A DNA stretch of 64,000 nucleotides from Oleiagrimonas sp963817755 (lineage in GTDB: Bacteria; Pseudomonadota; Gammaproteobacteria; Xanthomonadales; Rhodanobacteraceae), in assembly GCA_963817755.1 (NCBI GenBank), contig CAWFPB010000002.1, forward strand, positions 62,001 to 126,000, in the 5' to 3' direction. Below, in pieces: positions 9,097 to 18,565 of this stretch (positions within the stretch are counted from its first letter, which is position 1; every line of letters begins with the position of its first letter). A program made the position numbers and the translations under genes. Under the pieces are notes generated by a model. The model was not told the DNA's origin. It did not search any database and worked only from the letters and a program-made list of their open reading frames with translations.

Positions 9097-10350
9097 ATGA
9101 ACACCCCTGCCGTCATCATGCTGTATGCCATTCCAGGCTTCTTCGTCCTGATGGGGCTGGAACTGGTCGTGGCGGCCTGGCGCGGGCATGCGCGTTACCG
9201 GCTCAACGACGCCATCAACAGCATCGGCCTGGGCATCCTCTCGCAGCTGACCGGGGTGTTCGCCAAGACGTTGACCATCGGCATCTACGCCTGGTGCGTG
9301 CAGCGCGTGGCGCTGTTCGACCTGCCCGCCGACAGCGTGTGGGTCTGGACCGGCGCGCTGGTCGGCTACGATTTTTGTTACTACTGGCTGCATCGCGCGG
9401 GCCACGAGGTCAACGTGCTGTGGGCCGCGCACGTGGTCCACCACCAGAGCGAGTGCTACAACCTGTCCACTGCGCTGCGCCAGACCAGCAGCGGCGTACT
9501 GCTGGGCTGGCTCTTCTACCTGCCGCTGGCGGTCGCGGGCGTACCGGTGCAGGTGTTTGCCGTGGTGGCCCTGATCGACCTGCTGTACCAGTTCTGGATC
9601 CATACCGGGGAGATCGGGTCGCTGGGCGGGTTCGACCGCGTGTTCGCCTCGCCGTCGAACCACCGCGTGCACCATGCCGTCAACGAGCGCTACCTGGACC
9701 GCAACTACGGCGGCATCCTGATGCTGTGGGACCGACTGTTCGGCACCTTCCAGCCCGAGTTGGCCGGTGAACCGCCGGTCTACGGCACCCGCGCACCACT
9801 GCGCAGCTGGAATCCGTTGTGGGCCAACCTCGAGGTGTACGTGGCGACCCTGCGCGATGCCCTGCGCGCGAAACGCTGGCGCGACCGTCTGCAGATCTGG
9901 TGGCGACACCCGGGCTGGCGGCCGTCCGATGTGGCCGCGCGCGATCCGAAACCGGCGTTCGAGATGCACCGGCCGCCCTACGACCCACCGATGTCGACCG
10001 CGATGCGCATCTACGGCACGCTTCAGTTCCTTGTGCTGCTGGCCATGAGCCTGCAGTTCCTGGTGCAGCAGGCCCACATGACCGGAGCGATGCTGCTGGG
10101 CTATTTCGTCTACATGGCCGCGGCCCTGACCCTGCTGGGCTGGGTGCTGGAAGGTCGCCGGCTGGCCTGGCTGGCGGAAATGGCGCGGCTGGCGGGCAGC
10201 GCGGGCGTGGTGCTGGTGCTGGGGCAATGGTTCGGAACGCCGCTCCCCGCGGGCGCGCGCACGGGATGGGTGGTGCTGACCGTGGCGGTCATGGTGCTGC
10301 TGGGCCTGGCCCGGCCGGCGGACCGCAAGACGCGCCCGGCGGCGGCCTGA
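9097..10350 (+). CDS. Sterol desaturase/AGMO-like membrane hydroxylase
   Basis: Di-iron membrane enzyme of the fatty-acid hydroxylase superfamily, 417 residues. The histidine clusters are clear: HRAGHE, HVVHHQSE, and further on NHRVHHAVN. The arrangement with a long C-terminal membrane region (several hydrophobic helices from about residue 305) resembles alkylglycerol monooxygenase (TMEM195) rather than short sterol desaturases. Reaction expected: O2-dependent hydroxylation of a lipid alkyl chain. The ATG at 9097 follows the YhhN stop by one base. Which lipid it acts on is not shown by the sequence; the YhhN neighbour suggests ether lipids. Confidence 0.8.
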   Translation: MNTPAVIMLYAIPGFFVLMGLELVVAAWRGHARYRLNDAINSIGLGILSQLTGVFAKTLTIGIYAWCVQRVALFDLPADSVWVWTGALVGYDFCYYWLHRAGHEVNVLWAAHVVHHQSECYNLSTALRQTSSGVLLGWLFYLPLAVAGVPVQVFAVVALIDLLYQFWIHTGEIGSLGGFDRVFASPSNHRVHHAVNERYLDRNYGGILMLWDRLFGTFQPELAGEPPVYGTRAPLRSWNPLWANLEVYVATLRDALRAKRWRDRLQIWWRHPGWRPSDVAARDPKPAFEMHRPPYDPPMSTAMRIYGTLQFLVLLAMSLQFLVQQAHMTGAMLLGYFVYMAAALTLLGWVLEGRRLAWLAEMARLAGSAGVVLVLGQWFGTPLPAGARTGWVVLTVAVMVLLGLARPADRKTRPAAA

Positions 10351-10506
10351 TCGTGGTGCAGGAAGGCGTCTCGGGACGGCAGAGACAGAAGGGGGGCGTT
10401 GGGCACGAGCCGGCCATCTCTGTTAGGTTAGAGAAAGGGGATGCAACGCTTCATGCCCGGTCGGCTGACCGGGTCTCGCCGCGCCATCGAGGTTGCGCGG
10501 CCATTC

Positions 10507-10535
10507 CGGAACGGGTTCGGTGCCGGCCCGTTCCG
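10507..10535. other. Hairpin in the 346-base gap before the APC permease
   Basis: Perfect 9-base inverted repeat (CGGAACGGG at 10507-10515 with CCCGTTCCG at 10527-10535, 11-base loop) in the gap 10351-10696. It may terminate the upstream operon although it lies about 155 bases downstream and lacks a T-run. Nothing else recognisable is seen in the gap; no convincing ORF. Confidence 0.4.
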
Positions 10536-10696
10536 TTTCATGTCGAGGATCGCCGTGGCGACACGGTCCCGGACGTTGCATCGGACAAGGACGCGCGCGG
10601 CAAGCGCGCGCAGGCATCGGTACGGGTGGCGCGAGGCCCACGGCCCGCCACCGCACATTCCGCATTCACTTACATTCTTATAGCAAGGGGTAATGC

Positions 10697-12250
10697 ATGG
10701 GATTCTGGTCCAGACTGATCCGACGCAAGTCCGTCGAACAGCTGCAGGCTGACGCTGGCGTCAGCACCGATTTCCGCCGCACCATGGGCGTGTGGCAGCT
10801 CACCGCCATCGGCATCGGCGCGATCGTCGGTGTCGGCGTGTTCGTGCTGGCGCCCAACGAGGCCGCGCTCAACGCCGGCCCGGCCATCATCATCAGCTTC
10901 CTGGTCGCCGGCATCGGCAGCGCCTGCGCGGCGCTTTCCTACGCCGAATTCGCCGGCATGATCCCGGTCACCGGCAGTGCCTACACCTACGGCTACGCCG
11001 TGCTGGGCGAGTTGCCGGCCTGGATCATCGGCTGGGACCTGCTGGTCGAGTACGCGCTGATCGTCGGCGTGGTCGCGGCCGGTACGTCCAACTACCTGCA
11101 ATCGCTGATCACCCAGATCACCGGCCTGCACCTGCCGGTGTGGCTGCAGGGCGCCTATGACCCGGCGCATCCGGACAGTGGCTACGTGGTCAATATCATC
11201 GCCGTGGTCGTGGCCCTGGGCATTGCCTGGATCCAGATCATGCGCACCGAGGTCGGCGCGCGCCTGAACACCATCATCGTGACCATGAAGGTGATCGGCG
11301 TGGTCATCGTCATCGTGGCCGGCGCATTTTACGTGAAGACGGCCAACTGGACGCCGTTCATCCCGCACGAGGTGCATGACGCCCTGGCCACCGGTGGAAC
11401 CCGATACGGCTGGAACGGCGTGCTGGCCGCGGCCAGCATCGTGTTCTTCGCGGTGTTCGGCTACGACACCCTGACCACCGCGGCCGAGGAGGCCAAGAAT
11501 CCGCAGCGCGACCTGCCGCTGGCGGTGGTGCTGTCGTTGACCATCTCGATGGTGATGTACCTGGCGATCTCGCTGGTGCTGACCGGCATGGTGCCCTACA
11601 ACGGCTGCATCGACCCGAGCCAGGCCGCCGGCCACTGCGACCAGATGATCCTGGCCAGCCAGGCACCGGTCAGCGCGGTGTTCCAGGCGCGCGGCCTGCA
11701 CTGGATCGGCGCCATCATCGACATCGCCGCGGTCTGCGGCATCGCCAGCGTGGTGTTCGCCTTCATGCTGGGCGCGGCGCGCATCTGGTTCGCCCTGGCG
11801 CGCGACGGCCTGCTGCCGGGCTGGTTCGCCAAGAGCCATCCCGTGCACGGCACGCCGTACCGCCCGACCATGCTGCTGGGCATCTTCACCGCCCTGGCGG
11901 CCGGCTTCCTGCCGATCCGTGAGCTGGCCGAGCTGGTCAACATCGGCACGCTGTCGGCCTTCATCCTGATCTGCGCCTCGGTGCTGATCCTGCGCATCAA
12001 GCGACCGGACCTTCCGCGCCGCTTCCGCACGCCGGCACTGTGGCTTCTGGCGCCGTTGGGCATCCTGTTCTCGCTGTTCCTGATCATTGGCTGGCCGTGG
12101 TTCAAGAACGGTCATTTCGCCCCGATCGGCGGTCTGGACATCGTCACCATCTGGCGTTTCATCATCTGGATGCTGATCGGCTTCGTGATCTATTTCGGCT
12201 ACGGCATGAAGCACAGCAAGGTCGAGAAGCAAAACAAGGGCATTCAATAA
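10697..12250 (+). CDS. APC-superfamily amino acid permease (cationic amino acid transporter type)
   Basis: Inner-membrane transporter of 517 residues with about twelve to fourteen hydrophobic segments. The helix-1 unwound motif appears as TAIGIGAIVGVGVFVLAP, followed by AGPAIIISFLVAGI, LSYAEFAGMIPVTGSAYTY and the FFAVFGYDTLTTAAEEAKNPQRDLP block typical of the CAT/YfnA branch. It probably imports amino acids by proton symport; the substrate cannot be read from sequence. ATG 10697 is preceded by AAGGGG at good spacing. Monocistronic, ending in a GC-rich hairpin. Confidence 0.9.
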   Translation: MGFWSRLIRRKSVEQLQADAGVSTDFRRTMGVWQLTAIGIGAIVGVGVFVLAPNEAALNAGPAIIISFLVAGIGSACAALSYAEFAGMIPVTGSAYTYGYAVLGELPAWIIGWDLLVEYALIVGVVAAGTSNYLQSLITQITGLHLPVWLQGAYDPAHPDSGYVVNIIAVVVALGIAWIQIMRTEVGARLNTIIVTMKVIGVVIVIVAGAFYVKTANWTPFIPHEVHDALATGGTRYGWNGVLAAASIVFFAVFGYDTLTTAAEEAKNPQRDLPLAVVLSLTISMVMYLAISLVLTGMVPYNGCIDPSQAAGHCDQMILASQAPVSAVFQARGLHWIGAIIDIAAVCGIASVVFAFMLGAARIWFALARDGLLPGWFAKSHPVHGTPYRPTMLLGIFTALAAGFLPIRELAELVNIGTLSAFILICASVLILRIKRPDLPRRFRTPALWLLAPLGILFSLFLIIGWPWFKNGHFAPIGGLDIVTIWRFIIWMLIGFVIYFGYGMKHSKVEKQNKGIQ

Positions 12251-12260
12251 GTGCCTGATC

Positions 12261-12290
12261 GGCCGGCCGTCGTGTCCACGACGGCTGGCC
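12261..12290 (+). terminator. Hairpin after the APC permease gene
   Basis: A 14-base stem with one G-U pair (12261-12274 with 12277-12290) and a 2-base loop begins 10 bases after the permease stop. The T-run is missing, so termination strength is uncertain. Confidence 0.55.
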
Positions 12291-12452
12291 CCTTCGCGGC
12301 CCGGCATGACCTTTGGCATGCGGGCCGGACGGGACTCCTGTTCTAGGATGGAAAAATCGCCCGTCCCCCGCCTGGGGGCGGGGCGTGATATCCGAGTCAA
12401 CGCAAGGCGGCGCGCTCCGCGCGACCCCGCCGCCGACCATCCTGGAGTTTCC

Positions 12453-14387
12453 ATGTCGTCCTTTACGTTCCGTCCGATTCTCGTTGCGGGGGCACTGGCC
12501 GCGGCGCTGTGTATTGCGCCGGCCGCTCTGGCGGCCACGCCGCAACACTACAAGCATCCCAGCGACCAGCCCTATCCGGGCGGCACGCTCTCGGTGCAGG
12601 TCGACATGACCCGCGCGCCCGAGCGCATCTTCGACGTGCGCGAGACCATCCCCGTCGCCCACGACGGCGCCTTCAGCATCTACTACCCCAAGTGGATCCC
12701 GGGCGAGCACGCTCCGACCGGCCCGATCAACAACATTGCCGGCCTCATCATCAAGGCCAACGGCAAGCAGATCCCGTGGCAGCGCGACCTGCGCGACATG
12801 TTCACGCTGCACATGAACGTGCCCGAGGGCGTGAAGAAGCTGGACCTGAGCTTCCAGTTCTTGTCGCCGGGCAACGGCGGCCAGTTCGGCGCCGGCCCGT
12901 CGACCAGCAACGACCTGGCCGACATCGAGTTCAACCAGGTGGCCTTCTACCCGGCCGGCTACTACTCGCGGCGGGTCATGATCCAGCCCAACGTGGTGCT
13001 GCCCAAGGGCTGGAAGTACGCCACCGCGCTGCGCACGCAGGGTCGCGACGGCGACGTGGTGCACTTCAAGCCGGTCAGCTTCAACAATTTCGTCGATTCG
13101 CCGCTGATCGCCGGCAAGCACTTCACGCGCGTGAACCTGGCGCCCGGCGCCAAGGTGCCGGTGCACCTGAACATCGTCGGCGACACCGCCAAGAGCGTGG
13201 ACATCAGCAAGAAGCAGATCGCCGACCACCGCCGCCTGGTCACGCAGATCATGGCGCTGTTCGGCAGCCACCATTTCCATCAGTACAACTTCCTGCTGAC
13301 GCTGTCTGATCATGTCGACCACTTCGGCCTGGAGCACCACCAGTCCAGCGACGACCGCCTGCCGTCGGACTACCTGACCAACACGTCCATGTACCTGCGC
13401 GCGGCCTCGCTGATGCCGCACGAGTGGGTGCATTCGTGGAACGGCAAGTTCCGCCGTCCGTACGACCTGTGGACGCCGAACTTCAACATGGTCAAGCGTG
13501 ATGACCTGCTGTGGGTCTACGAGGGCCTGACCAACTACTGGGATGCCGTGCTGACCACGCGTTCGGGCATGTGGACCAAGGCCCAGTACCACGATGCGAT
13601 CGCCATGGTGGCCGCCTCGATGGCCCACCGCACCGGGCGTCGCTGGCGCTCGCTGCAGGACACCGCCTCGGCCGCGCCGCTGACCTATGCCAGCCGTGGC
13701 GGCTGGAGCAACTGGCGTCGCGGCACGGACTTCTATCCGGAAGGCCGTCTGCTTTGGCTGGGCGTGGACACCAAGATCCGTCAGCTCAGCCACGGCCGCA
13801 AGTCGCTGGATGATTTCGCGCACCGGTTCTACGGCATGGACAACGGCAGCTACGTGACCCATACCTACACGTTCGAGGACGTGGTCGACACGCTGAACAA
13901 GGTGCAGCCCTACCACTGGGCGAAGTTCCTGCGCGAGCGCCTGGACTACACCGGCCCGGATCTGCCCGAGCACGGCATCGAGCGCGGCGGCTGGAAGCTG
14001 GTCTACACCAGCAAGCCGTCGGCGTACGAGAAGGCCACCTCCGGGGCCTTCGGCCACGGCCTGAACCTGGCCTATTCGGCCGGTTTCAGCATCGGCGGCA
14101 ACGGTCATGTCTACGACGTGCAGTGGGACGGCCCGGCCTACAAGGCCGGCCTGGTGCCGGGCATGACCGTGGTGGCAGTCAACGGCAAGGACTTCAGCAT
14201 CACCGACATGAAGCATGCGGTGACCGAGGCGGCCAAGAGCAAGGCGCCGATCAAGCTGCTGGTCAAGAACATCGACCAGTTCCGCACCCTCGAGATCGAC
14301 TACCACGGCGGCCTGAAGTACCCGCACCTGGTGCGCATCAAGGGCACACCGAACCGCCTCGACCGCATTCTCGCCGCGCGCAAGTAA
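12453..14387 (+). CDS. M61-family metallopeptidase with C-terminal PDZ domain (copy 1)
   Basis: Exported zinc aminopeptidase of the glycyl-aminopeptidase family, 644 residues. Signal peptide about residues 1-25 (ending ALAA), then an M61 N-terminal beta domain, the zinc motif HEWVH at 323-327 with the third ligand likely E357 in WVYEGLTNYW, and a PDZ-like C-terminal region (GPAYKAGLVPGMTVVAVNG). ATG 12453 has CTGGAG upstream and begins the signal peptide. First of three tandem paralogues and the most divergent. Probably periplasmic peptide turnover, alongside the neighbouring amino acid permease. Confidence 0.9.
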   Translation: MSSFTFRPILVAGALAAALCIAPAALAATPQHYKHPSDQPYPGGTLSVQVDMTRAPERIFDVRETIPVAHDGAFSIYYPKWIPGEHAPTGPINNIAGLIIKANGKQIPWQRDLRDMFTLHMNVPEGVKKLDLSFQFLSPGNGGQFGAGPSTSNDLADIEFNQVAFYPAGYYSRRVMIQPNVVLPKGWKYATALRTQGRDGDVVHFKPVSFNNFVDSPLIAGKHFTRVNLAPGAKVPVHLNIVGDTAKSVDISKKQIADHRRLVTQIMALFGSHHFHQYNFLLTLSDHVDHFGLEHHQSSDDRLPSDYLTNTSMYLRAASLMPHEWVHSWNGKFRRPYDLWTPNFNMVKRDDLLWVYEGLTNYWDAVLTTRSGMWTKAQYHDAIAMVAASMAHRTGRRWRSLQDTASAAPLTYASRGGWSNWRRGTDFYPEGRLLWLGVDTKIRQLSHGRKSLDDFAHRFYGMDNGSYVTHTYTFEDVVDTLNKVQPYHWAKFLRERLDYTGPDLPEHGIERGGWKLVYTSKPSAYEKATSGAFGHGLNLAYSAGFSIGGNGHVYDVQWDGPAYKAGLVPGMTVVAVNGKDFSITDMKHAVTEAAKSKAPIKLLVKNIDQFRTLEIDYHGGLKYPHLVRIKGTPNRLDRILAARK

Positions 14388-14397
14388 CCCTTCCCCC

Positions 14398-14422
14398 GTG
14401 CCCGCGCACCGCGCGCGGGCAC
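14398..14422. other. Hairpin between M61 copies 1 and 2
   Basis: Perfect 10-base inverted repeat GTGCCCGCGC / GCGCGGGCAC with a 5-base loop, 10 bases after the first M61 stop and 13 bases before the Shine-Dalgarno of the second. No T-run. It may stabilise or partly terminate the upstream message. Confidence 0.5.
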
Positions 14423-14448
14423 GCCCCCGCATTCCAGGAGGAATCCCC

Positions 14449-16398
14449 GTGAAGACACGTCTGATTACCGCAGCCCTGCTTGCTGCGAGCCTCGGTGTGG
14501 CCGGCCTGCCGGCCCACGCCAGCGCCGGTCCGCAGCCGGTGGCCAACCAGTTCACCATCCCCGCGCCGCGCGACATCGCCTACCCGGGCACCATCCAGCT
14601 GCACGTGGACGCCACCGACCTGGCGCATCGCATCTACAGCGTGCACGAGACGATTCCGGTCACGGCCGGGCCGACCACGCTGCTGTACCCGATGTGGATC
14701 CCGGGTGACCACGAGCCCAGCGGCGCCATCGACAAGGTCGCCGGCCTGATGGTCCACGCCAACGGCAAGCGCCTGGAGTGGACGCGCGATCCGGCCCATG
14801 TCGCCGCCTTCCACATCGACGTGCCCCGGGGCGTGAAGAAGCTGGACGTGGACTTCCAGTTCCTGACCCCGCAAAAGCACGACCAGGGCCGCATCCTGAT
14901 GACCCCGGAGATGCTCAGCCTGGCCTGGAACCAGGTCGCGCTGTACCCGGCCGGCTACTTCAACCGCGACATCAACGTGCAGGCCAGCATCACGCTGCCG
15001 AAGGACTTCAAGTTCGCCACCGCGCTGGGCGTGGCGCACGAGCGCGGCAACGAAGTGACCTTCAAGCCGATCGACTTCGAGAACCTGGTCGATTCGCCGA
15101 TGGTGGCCGGCAAGTACTACAAGCGCTACGACCTCAACCCCGGCGGCAAGACCCCGATCCACCTGGACGTGTTCGCCGACCAGCCGCGCTATCTCGAGGC
15201 CGGCAAGAAGGCCCTCAAGGCGCATCGCAACCTGATCGTGCAGATGCACCGCATGTACGGCACGTTCCATTTCAACCACTACGACTTCCTGCTCTCGCTG
15301 AGCAACAAGCTGGGCGGCATCGGCCTGGAGCACCACCGTTCCAGCGAGGACGGCGCGCGCCCGGGCTATTTCACCAAGTGGAAGAGCGAGTGGGGCGGAC
15401 GCGACCTGCTGGCGCACGAGTTCAACCATTCCTGGGACGGCAAGTACCGCCGCCCGCAGCGCCTGTGGACGGCCAACTTCAACGAACCCAAGCGCGACCA
15501 CGGCCTGTGGGTGTACGAGGGCTTCACCCAGTACTCGGGCTACGTGATGGCCGCGCGTTCGGGCCTGTGGACCAAGGACCAGGCGATGCAGATGCTGGCC
15601 TTCGTCGGCGCCACCTACGATCGCGGCCGTCCGGGCATGGCCTGGCGCAACATCTGGGACACCACCAACGACCCGACCATCGCCCAGCGTGCGTCGCTGC
15701 CGTACCGCAACTACCAGATGAGCGAGGACTACTACTCCGGTGGCCAGCTGATCTGGCTGGCGGTGGACGCCAAGATCCGCGAGCTCACGCACAACCGTCG
15801 CAACCTGAACAACTTCGCGCGTGACTTCTTCGGCGTCGATCCGGGCGCGTGGGACATCAACACCTACGGCTTCGGCGACATCGTGGCGGCGCTGAACAAG
15901 GTGGCGCCGTACGACTGGAAGGATTTCCTCAACACGCGCCTGAAGGGGCATGGCAACCTGTCCAGGGCGTTCGACGCCGAGGGCTGGAAGCTGGTCTACA
16001 CCGACAAGCCCAGCGATGCGGTCAAGGTGTTCGAGCATCGCTACCACTTCGTCGACCTGACCTATTCCATCGGCATCCGCGTCAACCAGAAGGGCCAGAT
16101 GCGCGACGTGCTGTGGAACAGCCCGGCGTTCAAGGCCGGCCTGGCGCCGTCCATGACCATCGTCGGCGTGAACGGCAAGGACTTCGATCCCGAGGTGCTC
16201 AAGCACGCCGTGAGCGCGGCGGCCAAGGACAAGGCGCCGATCAAGCTGCTGGTCAAGGACTTCAACGAGTACCGCACCATCGAGATCGATTACCACGGTG
16301 GCCTGCAGTACCCTCACCTGGTGCGCATCAAGGGTCGTCCGGACTACCTTTCGCAGGTGCTCAAGCCGCTCAAGCACACCCTGAAGGCCATTCGCTAG
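14449..16398 (+). CDS. M61-family metallopeptidase with PDZ domain (copy 2)
   Basis: Exported zinc aminopeptidase, 649 residues, with a signal peptide ending at about AHA-SAGPQP. The zinc motif is HEFNH at 323-327, with E357 in WVYEGFTQYS; the PDZ-like end contains SPAFKAGLAPSMTIVGVNG. GTG 14449 is supported by AGGAGGAA seven bases upstream. Same length as copy 3 and nearly identical to it over residues 320-500, much less similar to copy 1. The HEFNH versus HEWVH difference and the altered region before it suggest that copy 1 has a distinct specificity. Confidence 0.92.
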   Translation: MKTRLITAALLAASLGVAGLPAHASAGPQPVANQFTIPAPRDIAYPGTIQLHVDATDLAHRIYSVHETIPVTAGPTTLLYPMWIPGDHEPSGAIDKVAGLMVHANGKRLEWTRDPAHVAAFHIDVPRGVKKLDVDFQFLTPQKHDQGRILMTPEMLSLAWNQVALYPAGYFNRDINVQASITLPKDFKFATALGVAHERGNEVTFKPIDFENLVDSPMVAGKYYKRYDLNPGGKTPIHLDVFADQPRYLEAGKKALKAHRNLIVQMHRMYGTFHFNHYDFLLSLSNKLGGIGLEHHRSSEDGARPGYFTKWKSEWGGRDLLAHEFNHSWDGKYRRPQRLWTANFNEPKRDHGLWVYEGFTQYSGYVMAARSGLWTKDQAMQMLAFVGATYDRGRPGMAWRNIWDTTNDPTIAQRASLPYRNYQMSEDYYSGGQLIWLAVDAKIRELTHNRRNLNNFARDFFGVDPGAWDINTYGFGDIVAALNKVAPYDWKDFLNTRLKGHGNLSRAFDAEGWKLVYTDKPSDAVKVFEHRYHFVDLTYSIGIRVNQKGQMRDVLWNSPAFKAGLAPSMTIVGVNGKDFDPEVLKHAVSAAAKDKAPIKLLVKDFNEYRTIEIDYHGGLQYPHLVRIKGRPDYLSQVLKPLKHTLKAIR

Positions 16399-16407
16399 AC
16401 TCAGTGG

Positions 16408-16439
16408 CGAGCCGCCCGGACCCGATGCCGGGCGGCTCG
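16408..16439 (+). terminator. Hairpin after M61 copy 2
   Basis: Perfect 12-base stem CGAGCCGCCCGG / CCGGGCGGCTCG with an 8-base loop, 9 bases after the stop codon, followed by TTAC rather than a T-run. It separates copies 2 and 3. Confidence 0.6.
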
Positions 16440-16498
16440 TTACACTCGGCTCCCAATACGTGCATATCGACTGCCACACCGGCATGGAGAGACGCCAC

Positions 16499-18448
16499 AT
16501 GAAAAGCCGCTTGATCAGTTCCGCCCTGCTGGCGGTCACCCTCGGGCTATGCGCCACGGCGGTCCAGGCCAGCGCCGGCCCGCAGCCGGTGGCCAACCAG
16601 TTCACCATTCCCGCGCCGCGCGACATCGCCTATCCCGGCACGATCCGGCTGCACGTGGACGCCACCGACCTGGCACACCGCATCTTCCGGGTGCACGAAA
16701 CGATCCCGGTCAGTGCCGGCCCGGTCACGCTGCTGTACCCGCAGTGGATCCCCGGCCACCATTCACCGACCGGCCCGATCGACAAGTTCGCCGGCCTGGT
16801 GGTCAAGGCTGACGGCAAGCGCATCGAGTGGACCCGCGATCCGGCCAACGTGTACGCCTTCCACATCGACGTTCCCAGGAGTGTCAGGTCACTGGACGTG
16901 TCCTTCCAGTTCCTGTCGCCGCAGAACCGCAGCCAGGGCCGGGTGGTGATGACGCCGGAAATGCTGAACCTGCAGTGGAACGCGGTGGCGCTGTATCCGG
17001 CCGGCTACTTCAACCGGGACATCCAGGTGCAGGCCGGCGTCACGCTGCCGAAGGACTTCCAGTTCGCCACTGCGCTGAGCGTGGCGCATCGTGACGGCAA
17101 CGAAGTCGTCTTCAAGCCGATCGACTTCGAGAACCTGGTCGATTCGCCGATCTTCGCCGGCAAGTACACCAAGCGCTTCGACCTTGACCCCGGCGGCAAG
17201 GTGCCGGTGCACCTGAACGTGTTCGCCGACGCCCCCAAGGACCTGGATGCCAGCAAGGCCGCCATCGAGGCCCATCGCAAGCTGATCGTGCAGATGCACC
17301 GCCTGTACGGCACGTTCCATTTCAACCACTACGATTTCCTGCTCGCGCTGAGCAAGAAGATGAGCGGCATCGGCCTGGAACACCATCGCTCCAGCGAGAA
17401 CGGCACCGCGCCGGGCTACTTCACCGAGTGGAAGCAGCAATGGGTCCGCCGCGACCTGCTGGCGCACGAGTTCAATCATTCCTGGGACGGCAAGTACCGC
17501 CGCCCGCAGCGCCTGTGGACGGCCAACTTCAACGAACCCAAGCGCGACCACGGCCTGTGGGTGTACGAGGGCTTCACCCAGTACTCGGGCTACGTGATGG
17601 CCGCGCGCTCGGGCCTGTGGACCAAGGACCAGGCGATGCAGATGCTGGCCGGCGTCGCCGCCCGCTACGACCGTGGCCGCCCGGGCATGGCCTGGCGCAA
17701 CATCTGGGACACCACCAACGACCCGACCATCGCCCAGCGCGCGCCGCTGCCGTACCGCAACTACCAGATGAGCGAGGACTACTATTCCGGCGGCCAGCTG
17801 ATCTGGCTGGCGGTGGACGCCAAGATCCGCGCGCTCACGCACAACCGTCGCAACCTGAACAACTTCGCGCGTGACTTCTTCGGCGTCGATCCGGGCGCGT
17901 GGGACATCAACACCTACGGCTTCGACGACATCGTGGCGGCGCTGAACAAGGTGGCGCCGTACGACTGGAAGACCTTCCTGGATACCCGCCTGAAGGGCCA
18001 CGGCAACCTGTCCAGGGCCTTCAATGCCGAGGGCTGGAAGCTGGTCTACACCGACCAGGAAAGCGATGCGATCAAGGGCCTGGAAAAGCACTACCACGTG
18101 GCCGAGCTGACCTACTCGCTGGGCATCATGGTCAACGGCAAGGGCCAGTTGCGCGACGTGCTTTGGGATGGTCCGGCGTTCAAGGCCGGCCTGGCCCCGT
18201 CCATGACCATCGTCGGCGTGAACGGCAGGGACTTCAGTCTCGATGCCCTCAAGCAGGCCATTACCGAAGCGAAGACCAGCAAGGCGCCGATCAAGCTGCT
18301 GGTCAAGGACTTCAACGAATACCGGACCCTCGAGATCCCGTATCACGGTGGCCTGCAGTACCCGCACCTGGTGCGCATCAAGGGTCGGCCGGACTACCTG
18401 TCGCAGGTACTCAAGCCGCTCAAGCACACGCTCAAGGCGCTGCACTGA
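16499..18448 (+). CDS. M61-family metallopeptidase with PDZ domain (copy 3)
   Basis: Exported zinc aminopeptidase, 649 residues, with the same layout as copy 2: signal peptide (MKSRLISSALLAVTLGLCATAVQA), M61 domain, HEFNH at 323-327, E357, and a C-terminal PDZ-like region. ATG 16499 has GGAGAG upstream and starts the signal peptide; two in-frame upstream ATGs would precede it with polar residues and are rejected. Over 17460-17660 the DNA matches copy 2 almost base for base, including silent positions. Ends in a strong terminator facing the convergent GGDEF gene. Confidence 0.92.
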   Translation: MKSRLISSALLAVTLGLCATAVQASAGPQPVANQFTIPAPRDIAYPGTIRLHVDATDLAHRIFRVHETIPVSAGPVTLLYPQWIPGHHSPTGPIDKFAGLVVKADGKRIEWTRDPANVYAFHIDVPRSVRSLDVSFQFLSPQNRSQGRVVMTPEMLNLQWNAVALYPAGYFNRDIQVQAGVTLPKDFQFATALSVAHRDGNEVVFKPIDFENLVDSPIFAGKYTKRFDLDPGGKVPVHLNVFADAPKDLDASKAAIEAHRKLIVQMHRLYGTFHFNHYDFLLALSKKMSGIGLEHHRSSENGTAPGYFTEWKQQWVRRDLLAHEFNHSWDGKYRRPQRLWTANFNEPKRDHGLWVYEGFTQYSGYVMAARSGLWTKDQAMQMLAGVAARYDRGRPGMAWRNIWDTTNDPTIAQRAPLPYRNYQMSEDYYSGGQLIWLAVDAKIRALTHNRRNLNNFARDFFGVDPGAWDINTYGFDDIVAALNKVAPYDWKTFLDTRLKGHGNLSRAFNAEGWKLVYTDQESDAIKGLEKHYHVAELTYSLGIMVNGKGQLRDVLWDGPAFKAGLAPSMTIVGVNGRDFSLDALKQAITEAKTSKAPIKLLVKDFNEYRTLEIPYHGGLQYPHLVRIKGRPDYLSQVLKPLKHTLKALH

Positions 18449-18481
18449 ACGGCATCGCCTGAACCCAGGTTGAGCACGAAG

Positions 18482-18514
18482 AGCCTCCGCCGGATCCGGC
18501 GGAGGCTTTGTTTT
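18482..18514 (+). terminator. Rho-independent terminator after the M61 cluster
   Basis: Stem AGCCTCCGCCGG / CCGGCGGAGGCT (18482-18493 with 18496-18507) followed by TTGTTTT. Because the stem is palindromic it could also serve the convergent gene, but the T-run is on the plus strand. Confidence 0.85.
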
Positions 18515-18565
18515 CATGCCGGGCATGGTGCAACCGGGACGCGTTGGCGCTGCGTCCGTCGGGGT

